A stretch of DNA of 64,000 nt from Physcomitrium patens (taxonomy: Eukaryota > Streptophyta > Bryopsida > Funariales > Funariaceae): contig NC_037270.1 of NCBI RefSeq assembly GCF_000002425.4, positions 1,347,617 to 1,411,616 on the forward strand, written 5' to 3'. Every line of letters starts with the position of its first letter. The first letter of the stretch is position 1. Below are positions 38,076 through 51,000 of this stretch, one piece after another. The translations under genes were made by a program, and so were the position numbers. The notes under the pieces were generated by a model. That model had not been told where the DNA came from. It was given only the letters and a program-made list of their open reading frames with translations, and made no database searches.

Positions 38076-39968
38076 ATGGCGGAAACCGGGCGCAACTCCA
38101 GGCCGTTTGAGCTGCTGGAGCTGAAGGGGAAGCAGGGGAGGCAGTATGAGCTGCTCACGCCAGACGGCACCGCAGGGCATGTGAGGGATGACAGCAAAGG
38201 TGGAGGATGGAAAAACCTCAATCGGTATGCGCTGGCTTGCGCGCTCTTGGCATCCTTGAATTCTACGCTTCTAGGTTATGATATTGGCGTGATCGCTGGG
38301 GCAGTACTGTTTATTCAAGAGGATTTAGGAATTTCGGAGTTTCAAGAGGAGTTGCTCGTCGGATCTCTAAACCTAGTTTCGCTGATAGGAGCAGCATGCG
38401 CCGGGCGGATTGCGGACGCGGTTGGACGGAGATGGACCATGGCCATTGCGGCGTTGTTCTTCCTCGTTGGAGCTGGAATAATGGGAGTAGCGCCGCATTT
38501 TTCCTTGCTGATGATCGGTCGGTTGTTGGAGGGCATTGGAGTGGGATTTGCTCTCATGATCGCTCCGGTGTACACGGCGGAAGTTGCACCTGCGAGCAGC
38601 CGAGGATCTTTGGTGTCATTGCCGGAAATATTCATCAATATTGGCATTCTTTTAGGGTACATGGTTAGTTATGTGTTCTCCGGGCTACCTTCAAACGTGA
38701 ACTGGCGATTGATGCTTGGAGTAGGAATGTTACCAGCACTCGTTCTAGCAGTTGGGGTTCTGCTTATGCCGGAGTCACCTCGGTGGCTTGTGATGCAAAA
38801 CCGCATCAAGGAAGCAGAAATCGTGCTTTTCAAAACATCCAATGACGAGGCAGAAGCGAATGTCCGGCTTCAGGAGATCATGGACGCCGCAGGCATTGTT
38901 TCCGATGGTTCTGGCGGCACTCGCTCTAGTTTAAACAGCGAAGGACAAGGAGTGTGGAAGGAGCTCTTATGGCCGACGTCTCCCGTGCGACGAATGCTCA
39001 TAGTAGCTCTGGGCGTGCAATTTTTTCAGCAGGCCTCTGGTATTGACGCCACCGTGTACTACAGTCCGGTGGTGTTCAATCACGCGGGCATATCAGGAAA
39101 ATCCGGCGTTCTTCTGGCCACAATTGCAGTGGGATTGACCAAGACACTCTTCATTTTGGTGGCTACCATATGGTTGGATCGGCTTGGCAGGCGACCTCTA
39201 CTTCTCACGAGTTCTATTGGGATGACGGTCTCTCTCTCCGTGCTCGCCATCGGTTTCTTATTCCTGAACATCACACCAACAGACGACATCCCTGCTGCTC
39301 CTTCAGACACTAGTGGGCCGACGTTTGTTGCTGTCTTAGCCATTCTATCCATCTGTTCATATGTAGCATTCTTCTCGGTGGGGTTCGGACCCATAGTGTG
39401 GGTTCTGACCTCGGAGATTTTCCCCCTGCGGTTGCGAGCTCAGGCCATGGGGTTGGGGATAGTGGTGAATCGCCTTGCGAGTGCCACTGTGGCTCTCACT
39501 TTTCTTTCCATGGCGAGAGCCATGACAATTGCGGGCACTTTCTTCCTCTTCTCCGTCATGGCCTTTCTCTCGGCGATATTTGTATACATCTTCACGCCGG
39601 AGACCAAAGGTCGGTCACTCGAGGAGATTGCCAAGTTTTTCGAATCAGACTCCGATCCGAGTCCGTCCCCATATTCATTGGAGCTGAAAGGGCTGCCTCA
39701 GGATGGTCACGGGATTGCTTCACCACGGTTTGGCCATATCAGGAAACATGACGAGGAAGCGATTCTGATGGCTCCTGAAGGTCATGTGGGTCTCCCTTTA
39801 GAAGACACTGATGATCTACTTCTGTTGAGGCATGACAGTCTTACGGGTCCTCAATCTGGAGCATCTCGGAAAGACCTAATGAACAAGGTTAAGGCGATTA
39901 AGAAGCAAGGGAATCGTTCGTCTCCTAGCTTTGATACTCCACGGGGAGCTTCATCATCACCATTATAG
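38076..39968 (+). CDS. Polyol/monosaccharide:proton symporter, PLT/PMT family (complete, 630 aa, no intron)
   Basis: This is a major-facilitator sugar transporter, expected to bring linear polyols or monosaccharides across the plasma membrane with protons. The frame is uninterrupted. A ~47-residue N-terminus precedes twelve hydrophobic segments. Family marks include LLGYDIGVIAGA, DAVGRRWTM, MIAPVYTAEVAPASSRG (very close to angiosperm polyol transporters), MPESPRWLV near residue 231, FFQQASGIDATVYYSPVVF near 316, DRLGRRPLLL near 368 and PETKGRSLEEIAKFF near 507. Angiosperm relatives end soon after the last motif at about 510-540 residues. Here a hydrophilic tail of ~108 residues follows, with an acidic-dileucine stretch (LEDTDDLLLL) near 573 and a basic KVKAIKKQGNR segment. 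The ATG chosen is the first in frame. Substrate is uncertain. Confidence 0.95.
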   Translation: MAETGRNSRPFELLELKGKQGRQYELLTPDGTAGHVRDDSKGGGWKNLNRYALACALLASLNSTLLGYDIGVIAGAVLFIQEDLGISEFQEELLVGSLNLVSLIGAACAGRIADAVGRRWTMAIAALFFLVGAGIMGVAPHFSLLMIGRLLEGIGVGFALMIAPVYTAEVAPASSRGSLVSLPEIFINIGILLGYMVSYVFSGLPSNVNWRLMLGVGMLPALVLAVGVLLMPESPRWLVMQNRIKEAEIVLFKTSNDEAEANVRLQEIMDAAGIVSDGSGGTRSSLNSEGQGVWKELLWPTSPVRRMLIVALGVQFFQQASGIDATVYYSPVVFNHAGISGKSGVLLATIAVGLTKTLFILVATIWLDRLGRRPLLLTSSIGMTVSLSVLAIGFLFLNITPTDDIPAAPSDTSGPTFVAVLAILSICSYVAFFSVGFGPIVWVLTSEIFPLRLRAQAMGLGIVVNRLASATVALTFLSMARAMTIAGTFFLFSVMAFLSAIFVYIFTPETKGRSLEEIAKFFESDSDPSPSPYSLELKGLPQDGHGIASPRFGHIRKHDEEAILMAPEGHVGLPLEDTDDLLLLRHDSLTGPQSGASRKDLMNKVKAIKKQGNRSSPSFDTPRGASSSPL

Positions 39969-41000
39969 AGGCATTGAATTGTTTTTTTTTTTTTTTATCT
40001 TCAGTGTAGCTCAATTTATTTTATTTTTTAATTAATTAATTTTTTTTTCCAATAGTGCTTCACTCTTTATTTCTTGGACTAACTGACAGGCATTCCGTCA
40101 CCTTGATTTCAGGACTACTAGTATCTAGGCAGGCTCACGTGGCCATGAATTCGACTCTTGAGAGTCGTTGCTTCAAAAGTTAGTGTCAACCTAAACTGTT
40201 GATATATATATATTTAACCAGATATGTACATGGCATTGCACCCACATGGATGCGTACTGAATGAATCGAGCAGCTTTTGGATCTGTTCTGAAGCTCTTCA
40301 GACACCGACTGAACACGGATTATCAGACAGACATCGCACAGAAAATGCCTAAGTCGCTGTTAACACTTCGAGAGATTGCGGTGAAGCGTGTGTTTGGTGT
40401 TGCGGTAGTTCGTGTAAGCTGTTGTCTGGAGAGCAGCCCTATTTCTCGGCAAAATTTTAAGGTGGTCGTGTTCATTGCTTGTGAAGCCCGACTCTTCGAT
40501 CTTTTCATCTCATCTTCACTACAATTTCACCCATCTGCTGCACGACACTGGAGTCATCTCTCGACGTGGAGGTGAGTTTTTTTTTTTTGACTTGACTTGA
40601 CTTGACTTGACTTGGAGCTCAAAAGCTCACTGGAGCCAAATGAGTCATCCCACATGAAACTGTGGGCATCAACAAACCTGATGAAATGGACAGTAGATGA
40701 CACCAGCAGCAAGTTTTCCCGGAGATTGCATCAAGCGAAAAGAGAATTTGAGTGCAATTACACTTGGGTACCCAGGTTGTGCAAAACAGTAACTCTCCAG
40801 ATACCTGGAAAATTAGTCATTGTGAGTGGTTTTGAGTCAACAATTGGGTTGGGGAGTCTGCGTTTCAGGAAGAAAACGTGAGATTTTTCAACAGATGGAC
40901 TGGAATGGCGTGTTTCGAAGTGAGGTTTACACGTTGTTTCATCAGAATGTTTGAAAATACATGCCGGGGATTCCAATTCTTATTTCGTTTCTTTAATGGT
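39969..41000 (+). other. Transporter 3' UTR and adjoining DNA with a GACTT pentanucleotide repeat
   Basis: T-rich 3' sequence follows the stop. A run of about five GACTT units lies at 40589-40613. An open frame at 40261-40575 has no recognisable domain and is not called. Nothing else is supported. Confidence 0.45.
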
Positions 41001-44000
41001 ATGATTGAAAAGGTCTATTGGAAGTTTTGGATTGATTTTTTTTATTGAAACAGAAAGTAGGACATGTTTGTTCACAAGTTTTTTTCACTGAATAATGCTG
41101 TTTTAGTATAATAAAAACTTGAGCAATGAAACATATTAATTGTTGATGAGAAATTACTTAATTTACCAAATATACTATTTTAAAAAAATTAAAAATTAAG
41201 AATTAAAATTTTTTATCTGGGCTTTTCACATTTAAAAAAATATATTGGTACAAAAACATGTGGTTATTTCTTTGCTGTTATTGACAGCAAAACCATTATG
41301 TTATGAAAAGTAATTTACGTTTCTTAAAATTTCATATACATATACATATATATACTTAGTCCTCATCTATTACAGATGAAAAAGTCATAGTACAGTTTAA
41401 ACTGACTAAAATATTTACTTACTTAATTTGTATATTTGATATCCATAAAAGACACCATTTGACATTTGAACACAGGTGTCTATAGTTTCACACAAACTGA
41501 ATGTAAAATGTGAAAGTAGTAAACCTAGATATTATGATAGCTATGCTTTAATACAAGGAAACAAAGGTAATTCTTACATCTTGATTGTGTTAATATTTGT
41601 CAGTTCATTCAAGCATGATCAATATAAACTATACCTTCTTGTTTGTTATCTTTTTTACAAGAGATAAAGGAAAGAAAACAATAATACTGGGTTTTTTTCA
41701 AAAAAAAAAACTAATGATTAAATATTGAAGAGGTATACACATTTTATGAAGATTTAATTAATCACATGCTATTGTATGCCAACTGAATAATTTATTATAT
41801 CATGTCCTTGCTAGTTTGTAAAAACCATCAAGGATTCCACCTAAGTCATTTCCTAGTATTTGCACATAATTTGTTACAAAAATTTATAAAAATTTAATAA
41901 TGTAATGGAATCTTTGTAATAATCGATTTCTCTAGAAAGTTAATGCTCAAGGCTCTAGATTAAGAAACCTTCATAAATTACAATACCCGAAACATATTGT
42001 GGATGGTAGAAGCATTGCAGGTTGCCAAATGTTTTTTGTATTTCACCAAAATTTACAAGTAGATTTCGATTTCAATTTTTTATATAGAGATGATTGATTT
42101 GAATCTAGCATGTCATTTATAACAAAGGGTACAAAAAACTACGTATCATAATAAATCCTTATCTTAAAACTTAAAGAACCTCAATTTTTTCAACTAAAAT
42201 TAAATAGAATACAAGAGCTAGTGAAATATTTTTAATCCAAGAATTAGTTTGAAAATAAAAAAACTACTTAAAAGTAAATAAGTTAATAGATTTTTTATTT
42301 TATTTTATTTTATTTTTTTGGTGCATGAGGGTAAAAGACATATGAATATATAAATATATTAAATAACATGATTTTAGTTAAATTATGAAAAATAAAATAA
42401 AAACCTATGTAATTTTTTTAAACACACAAGTTAGTACTGATTTCTTTTCTAGCTGAAACAATAATAATAATAATAGGACTTAAGGTGCTTGAAAAGTTAT
42501 TAAACTAGGAATCTTTTGGATATGCTATGATAATATAGTACCAACACAATTGCAAAAGTAATTGCATGGAGTTTCAGAGATATACAAAGATTTTCGTAAG
42601 AAAAAACTTAGATTGCAGAATAAAACTTTGACCACCTTAGAATTAATCAAAAACTTCTTCTAACTTATTGTCTATGCTCTGTTGAGTTGTAACAATTTTA
42701 AGCTTTATGTTAAGATTTAAAATTTATAAAAAAATTATAACTTTTTTTGTGTTTGTGGTGTGGACCAATCAAAATCATGATAACATCTATTTTTAGTTGT
42801 TCATAATAGATGATAAATTATTTATCTTAGCCAAAATTAATGATAAAAATAAAACCTTTGAAGGCTTTGCTTGAGAACTTTCTATAAAGTTAAATACTAA
42901 AAGACGAAATACATTATGTATTATTTCTTTGTGCAATGTGAGAGGATTTCTTTTTTCTTTTTTGATATTGGTTAGTAGAAACCTCTCATATATGGTTAAT
43001 ACAATTAAGTTGGTGGATGAGTGCTTGATGGAAGTGCGTTTTAGCTAATTTATTAAACACATAGATTAAACAACTTAGTATGAAGAGATTTATACTTAAT
43101 TCCCTTTTTAAAGAAAAAAATGAATCTCTACTTTGTTGATTTTTTGAATTTGGCATATTTGGCTTGCTAATTGCAATCTATTAGAATTTATCATTTTTTT
43201 TTTAAAGCTTTTTTTTGAAAAGATGTATTAAAAATATTAAATTAGATAATACGAGGCATGTGAAATATGTTAGAAATTTACAAAAAAAATACATTCAAAG
43301 TTACTTAAGTCTCAAAAATATGAAGATTGATGAAGAATGATGTCATTTTAACTGAAACCAAAATTTAAATAAAGACTATACATAAACCATTATTATTACT
43401 AAAATAAAATTGAAGAACTTTTTATATAATACATTGTGATGTAATATTTTTTTGCTACATTCTTGATATGAATTTTTCTATTACATAAAAAATATTTTAC
43501 ATGATTTCATTTTGTTGTGTAAAATAATCTTTTTACGGATAATCTTCAAAGTTCTCAACAACACACCAAAATTTATTGGTTTTAAACCTGATTACTCTTA
43601 CAAGATTTGATATTAAAACTTATTAGCATTTAGAATAAAATATTTTTTGTAGAGAAAAAGGTAAATTTTTTCAGATGATTGTTTTTTTTGAAAAGTGCTT
43701 ACTTTGATAAACAAGAATCTGAAACATATATTTTTAATCAACTCATACAATGAAGGTAATCAATAAAACCTCAATGTTTAAAATCTTTATAATTCACCTT
43801 TGGATTGTGAAAAGTTGTAAATTTATATAAACTCTTAAAAATAAAAATCCATTAAAAGCTTGAAATTCAAGCAAATTCTTAAAACTTTTAAATTCATTAA
43901 ATGCTGTATAAAAAATTGCTCATAAGAAAGATTAAAAAAATAATAAATATTTCTTGCTATTATTGGAATCAAGATATAAGCTCACATATTTAGACTTGTA

Positions 44001-44500
44001 ACAAAAATAATAAGTTGGACCATTTTATGACCTCTTCTTACTTTACACTATATCCAAATTCACCAAGTTGTGAAAGAAGTGCTTCTCTTCATCAATAAGG
44101 GAATCTTGATAAAAACTTCTTGAACCATGACCACCTAAAGTGAACTTCTAAATATTAGAACTCCCTTAGCAAAAACTGTATGTAAAGTCATATTGTAGTG
44201 TGAAAATGACAGGAAGTGTACAAATTATTTGTCAAATCACTCTGTAAAAACATAAATATTGTCTTAATAATTGAAAATCACTTCAACAATCTGTCAATAT
44301 TCATTATATGAAGCTTTTGCGAAGGGGCCTAAATAATTTTGTTATAAGTAACCAGATTCATGCCCAAAAAACTTAGTTTGAAATAGGTCCAAGTCTAATC
44401 TGCATCAAATATGTAATGTAAAAGACTCTACCAAATTACACCATTCCCTAACAAGCCTATTATTGAAGGCTCACTGAGAACTGAAATCATGCTTCATGAT
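41001..44500. other. AT-rich intergenic block
   Basis: No open frame above about 65 codons and no transposase or reverse transcriptase motif could be recognised on either strand. Composition matches the other transposon-rich blocks. Confidence 0.55.
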
Positions 44501-45079
44501 TCTAACAGACACGTACGAGAAGTTACAAGATTTCAGCTCTCTTTATATTCCTACCGACTAGGGAAGTTGAAGACTCGTGCATTTTTTGGAGGTGGGTGGA
44601 TTCATTCGGAGAAAAAAACACTAGAATTGAGAAATATCCAGGTGATCAACTTCACAGCCTAGCAACCTGGGTACCAGGAGAGGCGTATATGCCTGAGAAG
44701 AGCTTTCAGTATATACAATATCACGAGCTCAAAACATGGATGTCAATGACCACTGCAAATGTTTCGTCACCCTCATCACTTTCAGACCATCGGTGCCTCA
44801 TGTTGCCAACCCAAATCGTTGACGATAAACCTTGACTGTACAAGGCTCGCAAATCTTTACCCTGTGATATTCATGCTGTGGTGCTTTAAGGCGAAAAGAC
44901 TTTTCCTACTCAGTATGATGGTGCTGGTTCAGTCAGAAGTGCAGTTCTAGACCCCCCACATTGAAAAGGTTTGTATTCACAGCAATTGAATGCTAGGAGG
45001 ACAGAACAGGCGTACACTACACATCTCACAAACCACAGGTTCTTTGAGAGACTCCTGTTGGATATTATTTTTAGAGTGC
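44501..45079 (-). other. Probable 3' UTR and downstream region of the myosin gene
   Basis: This more GC-balanced DNA lies just beyond the myosin stop codon (45080-45082) in transcript direction. A poly(A) signal could not be chosen with confidence. Confidence 0.4.
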
Positions 45080-48000
45080 TTAGGGAGTTGTTCGCTTTCC
45101 CCACCAATTCCTGCGCGTCCTATCTTTCTCTTTCTCCGCCGAGTCCATGGCACATAACTTGTTAAGCACCAGCTTGGTCTCTCGTAATCTTACTTTGAAG
45201 TCTTTCTTCCACGTATCGAACCTCACCTTCAGTTTCCTCAATTCATCTTCAGGATTTAAGTGTGCTTCGGTTAAGCCGGATTTGACCTCAACGAGAAAAT
45301 CAACATCATCGTTAAATACCTGAGTTCGGTGATCATATTCTCTCATCAGGTGGTTGACAACGGACCGCGCAGCGTCGACGTCACCACGAGGTGTGCTGTA
45401 CTCAGAGCCTGTTACTAAATATTTGTTGGTGAACTGATCCGGGCTCCTCGTGCCATTAGTTGCGGCATCGTCCCAGTCTAACTGCTCATCACCAGGGGGC
45501 AGCAGTTGCCGCTTAGTGATACGCTGCTGTTTCTCAATAGAGATGCAACCATTGTCGTCTTTCACAGGAGTTTGCAGCGGATGTTCGTCAGTTGCTAAAC
45601 TCTGCTTGGCAGCTGCTATGCTGAGTTGCAGCGAAGACATCTGCTTTTGCCACATCTCCTCCATGGACGACATCTTGGCTTCATACTCCATCCAACGTGC
45701 CTCATAGTGTAGGAGCCTCTGCCGCAGTACAGCGTTATCTTCCTCCTTCTCCCTCAGTGCTTTCTCTGCCATGACTGCCCGCCGCTGCAACTCCAAAAGA
45801 TATGAAGGTGCAACCTTGATAGTAGCCTCTTTCATTACCTGCACAACAAAGCGATGACTTGGTGTTTAAGTATCCTAGGAGAGCCTAACATATAAAGAAG
45901 TGAAGAAGATTAATCATAATCCACTGTGTAGAGAAGAGTGGTTACCAAATTGAAGAGGTCTAACTTACTTGAGCAAAAACTGCAGGTTCTGGAGTTGCTA
46001 CCTCCTTTACGCATTCCAAATCTCCATCACCCTCAACGTTGGGAAGAGCATCCTTTCCATTAGTTGTAAAGTCTTGCTTAGATTCAGTTTCTTCCGCAAT
46101 TCTTCTTTCCTCACTAAATTTGGCTTCCATTGCACGCTTTTTTTCAGATGCTATCTTTTTTTCAGCCTCCCTTCTCTGAGAAAATAGCTGTTTCCTTGCC
46201 AACCACATCCGAACGACTGCCATACGCCATTTTCCAGTCAGAGTCGACCATATCCCACTAAGACACACGATAAGTACTTGGTACAGCAATAAAGGAACAA
46301 AGTGCTTGAAGGATTTAGGCAAGGGTAAATAATTTCTCTCAGTAAGGATTAATACCTGATTGAAGCCTTACAATTTTTTCTTTCGTCGACTGATATCTGC
46401 GAGAGACAACCTGCCTTCGTGCAAACTTTTGTATCATTACGGCTGCACGATGTCTCTCTTGCAACAATTCAAATCGCCTTCTTGCTATGGCCCCTCTCAC
46501 CACTGGAGTCTCCCAATCAGAGTAAACAGTCAGATCAAAGCATATACTTTTGCTACGGTTGCTAGGTATTTTAATATATCAAATGGTTGCCAGGCAACCA
46601 TTAGTCCGCAAGTGCCCATTTAACCCATTTAGAAAAAACAAGGTTAAAAAACAAAATCAGTAAAATCAAACTCTAGGTGTTTGTCAAGTTTGCAGGTTGC
46701 ATGATGAGATATTCCAGTAGCCTCATCTTCCAGGAGACAGAATATGAAGCAAGCCTGGAAAAACTAAGGCTGAAGTAAGATAAACGTACTGGACTGTACG
46801 AATATTGTTGTCATTCGAAGGTGTTTGTAATTGCAGCGATCTTTATAACCTCTGAACAAAGCCTGAACTCGTATGACACTCTGAAGGGTTCTCAATCTAA
46901 CGTCCTCCAAATGTCCTATCTGCGGCATTGATTGTGCAACAGGTGTTAAAGACTTCAATTTCATTGATGCAACTCGATTTAGTTAGAGATGGAACTACAA
47001 GTGACATAATTCCATGACAAAATACCATCCGAGAGGAGTCTTTTATGAATCCTGAAAAATGCACTTCGTTAGGCAACAAGAACCACAATAAATTATCAGA
47101 CGGGAACTAGAAAATCTAAAGAAGAAAGGAGGACACATCTTACCTGTCCGACGCGAAAAAACAACTTCGTGATCCCAACTTGGTACATATCCGGTGCGAT
47201 GCCAAATTGATGGAGTATGGAAACGCATATGCTAAGTACATCCTCTTGGTTAGACAAGTTTCGTGGAAGCAGGAAGCCATATCTGCGCATAAATGAGTCT
47301 AAAGCATGAACATTGCGCCAGATCAAACTTACAGAAAAAAAAAAGACAATTCTTGGCAAAAATACCAGACAAAATTCTGGTGCCATAACTTGCGTAGACA
47401 CCACTATATACTCAAACACAACAGATTACATGCTAAGCTGTGTTCTCACTTGAATCTCGAATATTACTTACCTGGTTGCAAATTCATGATGTGAATGGCG
47501 CGTAGGGTAGCCGGAACGTGAAATACGCACCACTTCCAGGACACCACAACAACGAAGCTGCTGTATTACTAGCTTTTGGTCGAAGATGTTAGGGAATTGT
47601 GATGCATTGGGTTTAATGCATCTTATGAAGTGGGGCTCAGTACTCTCCAACCTTTGCATCAACTTGTATAATTGCCCCTAGAAAACCAATGCCATCAACA
47701 CAATTGAAGATGTTATTTTAGCTGATTTCAATAATCTCTTCAATGCTTGTAATGCTTCAAGGTCTCACGCTGAAAGAAGACTTTTTCCCTGCAACAGGAT
47801 GGTGAAATAACAGACTAAAGCTACTAGTACCCCTAGCTAGCGTTTGCGGGTGAAAACGATATAAAATCTGTGCGGATGACCGGTGCATACTTTAAATTTT
47901 GCTGCCACACTCTGCTTTTGTGATTCCGTGCCATTAGCCCTACGATTGGGGCTAAGCAACTTCTGTGCACCATCGCCAATAGAGGCACCAAACAGTTGTG

Positions 48001-51000
48001 GCAATTCACAATCACAAGAAGTCAGCAGCTGTAACAAATCTGAGTGAAGCAGATCCCTGTTTTTCTCTAGAAACCCATTTGTTTCGTAGACAACCTGCAA
48101 CCAACATTTATAAAGTTACTGCTCAAATTCGATACTAATAAACACTGCGCTTAAATCTTGTAAGCAGAACAGCAGCAAACGCAGCCGAAACATAAATGAA
48201 CATTTGATCTAGAAATTATCATGTGTTTCAGGGCCCGGCAAGGTATAATTAGAGGGAAAAGGTTTGCAATCATCCATAAAGAAGACTTCTTATAACCCTA
48301 ATCCAAAGTAACTGCAAGATGAATACCTCCCCAGCATAATGACAGACTCGAAATGCCTTTTCTCGTTCAACTTTAAAACAGTCATTCCCTTTCAGATGAT
48401 CCTTCAGCTTGTTTGCCAGCGTTAAATCTGAAGCTCGTGGGAACATGCACTCTTCGTCCAGTAAAGAAATCAATCCTAATGGTCTCTGCCCAGTGTATGT
48501 CCATAACATTGTTAGGTTTATTATCCGCAATGATATGATTTGCAGTGGTCTTACACATTATTTGAACTTTTCGCAATAACAAGACCCGGTCCAACAAAAT
48601 CGGTAATTTGTTCGGATTGTCGATCAGTTCATGTGCCTAGAAAAAGTCATAAAAAGCATGTATACCTTCTCAATAAGATCAAGACACTCTTGATTGTCTT
48701 CAAAATCCACTCTTGTCCAATCAATATTTTCGGATGTATACTCCTGATAAGTTAACACAACAAAGTCGGACTCTGTTAGATGTTTGATGCGGCACTTCAC
48801 GATCTAGTCCCCAGTGGAAAACAGTATAGAAACTGTTGCAGTAATAGCCAAAAAAAGGTAGGATTATAGATCATGTAAAGTAACTGAGGCAGAAATCAAT
48901 CGAAATCAATAGCAAAAATATTCAGCCTTCATGGTACCTCTTGCTCAAGCTTGAACAAGTGACGATTGAAATGTTGTTGCAATCTTTCGTTTGCGTAGTT
49001 AATACACAACTGCTCAAAACTGTTTTTCTGCAATCATGAAAGCGAAGATTAAAACAACTTCCAATGTAGATGAAAAATTTGACGTGAAAATTTTGTAAAA
49101 CCTACTTGTATCAGGTTCCTACAATAAATTTCATGCTAATACATCACAATCATTTGATTTGCTTTAGCACGTACTGCACCCAGACCATTACCAACTGTTG
49201 CCTGATTACGATATAATTCCGACTGGAAATCACAGTAATCTCAGATTTTACCTTGAAGGATTCAAAACCATATATGTCCAGTATGCTTATTGATCTCCCA
49301 GTCCGCTTTTTGCCAACCTCTAAAGACTTGTTGATGCGTTCCACCAACCAGTCGAACAAGCTAGCATAGATAGCTTTAGCAAGGGCATCCCTGGAATCAT
49401 TTGCCTACAGCCAGAGGACAATTGGAAGAGATAATGGCCTGTAAACGTACTTTACTTTATCCTGCTCAAAGATGAGACTAAACGGGATTCAGGCATCTAA
49501 ACCCGCAGCGATTATTGCGTCTGGTCGCTTTTGTTACTACGAAGACGAGTTGTGTCGGTTAAACTTCAAAACTTAAGGTATGAATAATGTATAGAATACC
49601 TGAGTTAATGTCAACCTTTGTACAATTTCTTCACCTCCAACACGGATCCGTCTCGAGGAAAGTGCTGCAACTAGCGCACTAGACTTGCAGTGGAGCAATC
49701 CTGCTGCTACATTTACAGCTGCGAACATAAAAGAAATAAGTCAGCTATGTAAGATCAGAAGAATACTACAAAATTCCATATACACTGCTGAAATAGAGCC
49801 CAAGTTGGTCAAAACAAATCTGAATGAATTTGTTGAGAGTTATACAATAAAGAACCTCGATTACCTTCATTCTCGTTCACAACGACGTGATTATCATGGT
49901 CAATAACGCGGAATGTAATGTTTCCAATCCATAGAACAGCTGAAAGCATCTCAAAAATTTGCTCCTGATCTTCCTGGCTGATTTGCACTACATTCAAAGC
50001 ACTCTGCACGATAGTGCTCCCTCAGCTGAGTTGAATATTCAGTCACAAAAGAAGAGAGTATGTAGCACGAGGGAACACGAAAGCGACTGAATAGATTGTC
50101 CATCTTACATCGGGCGTGAGATTCAGACGGCATTCAATCCAGACCTAAATTGATACCAGATACATGTGATTCTTACCATGCAATCGTCAAATCCATGAGA
50201 GGTCAAGACTCACCTTCAAATGTTGGAAGTTCTTTGCATCGTCAACCTTTTCAATAGATAAACAGCTACTCTGATCCAGATAGCGATACTCCTTCGCAGA
50301 TCTTACATACAACCGCTCTGCTCCAGATTGGAAATTGTGAAAGGTCGTACTTTGTATCCAAAAAAAAAAAAAAAAAAAAAAAAATGAATTGAAAAAAATT
50401 AAAATTGTAATGAAGGCTGTTGTTCACAAACCAGCCCAAGTGCCATAAAATAATTTATTGATAAAAGCAGATGAAGTGAAAGGGTTTGAGGTGATAGTTC
50501 ATGTTACCTCGCAAAGCTGTGTCAGCTCCAGCACAGAGCTGATAAAAAACATGATAAGATCTTTCGCCCACAGCCTGTTGTACAACTCGTGACTGTGATC
50601 ACAAAATAATGAGAACATGTCAGAAACCACTGACGAAATATCTGAACGTCTACCATGAGCTACTTGAAATTTGTCCCATTTGACAGAGGGACCAACCGTA
50701 TATTTAGAACCTCCCAAGTGTCAGCTCTCAGCAAAGATCTCGTCTGACGCAGTATATGTATCATGCACCCGATCATGAGTAGACCAAAATTCTTCAGCTT
50801 GCATTGCAAACCATGAACAGACGACCCCAAAAATAGATGGCCAACCTTTTCTAGTAAATCTTCTCGCAATCAGGCACAATAGTTGCATAAAAACCATAGC
50901 ACAAAAACCAAAGTTAGAAGCATGTGGTGCTGAGTTCATCACAGTACAAGAAAAATGTGCAAGAGTGAAACAGCACAGAGATAGCAAAAGATTACTTGAC

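Noticed and set aside
38342..39634. Antisense and shifted frames over the transporter (38342-38662, 39080-39394, 39398-39751)
   Set aside because: They are shadows of the strongly supported polyol transporter frame.
50097..50145. Segment reading [12 protein letters not shown] between myosin exons
   Set aside because: It has splice-like borders, but the flanking exons join in frame without it (FQHLK to SALNVVQ), matching the myosin family. Treated as intron.
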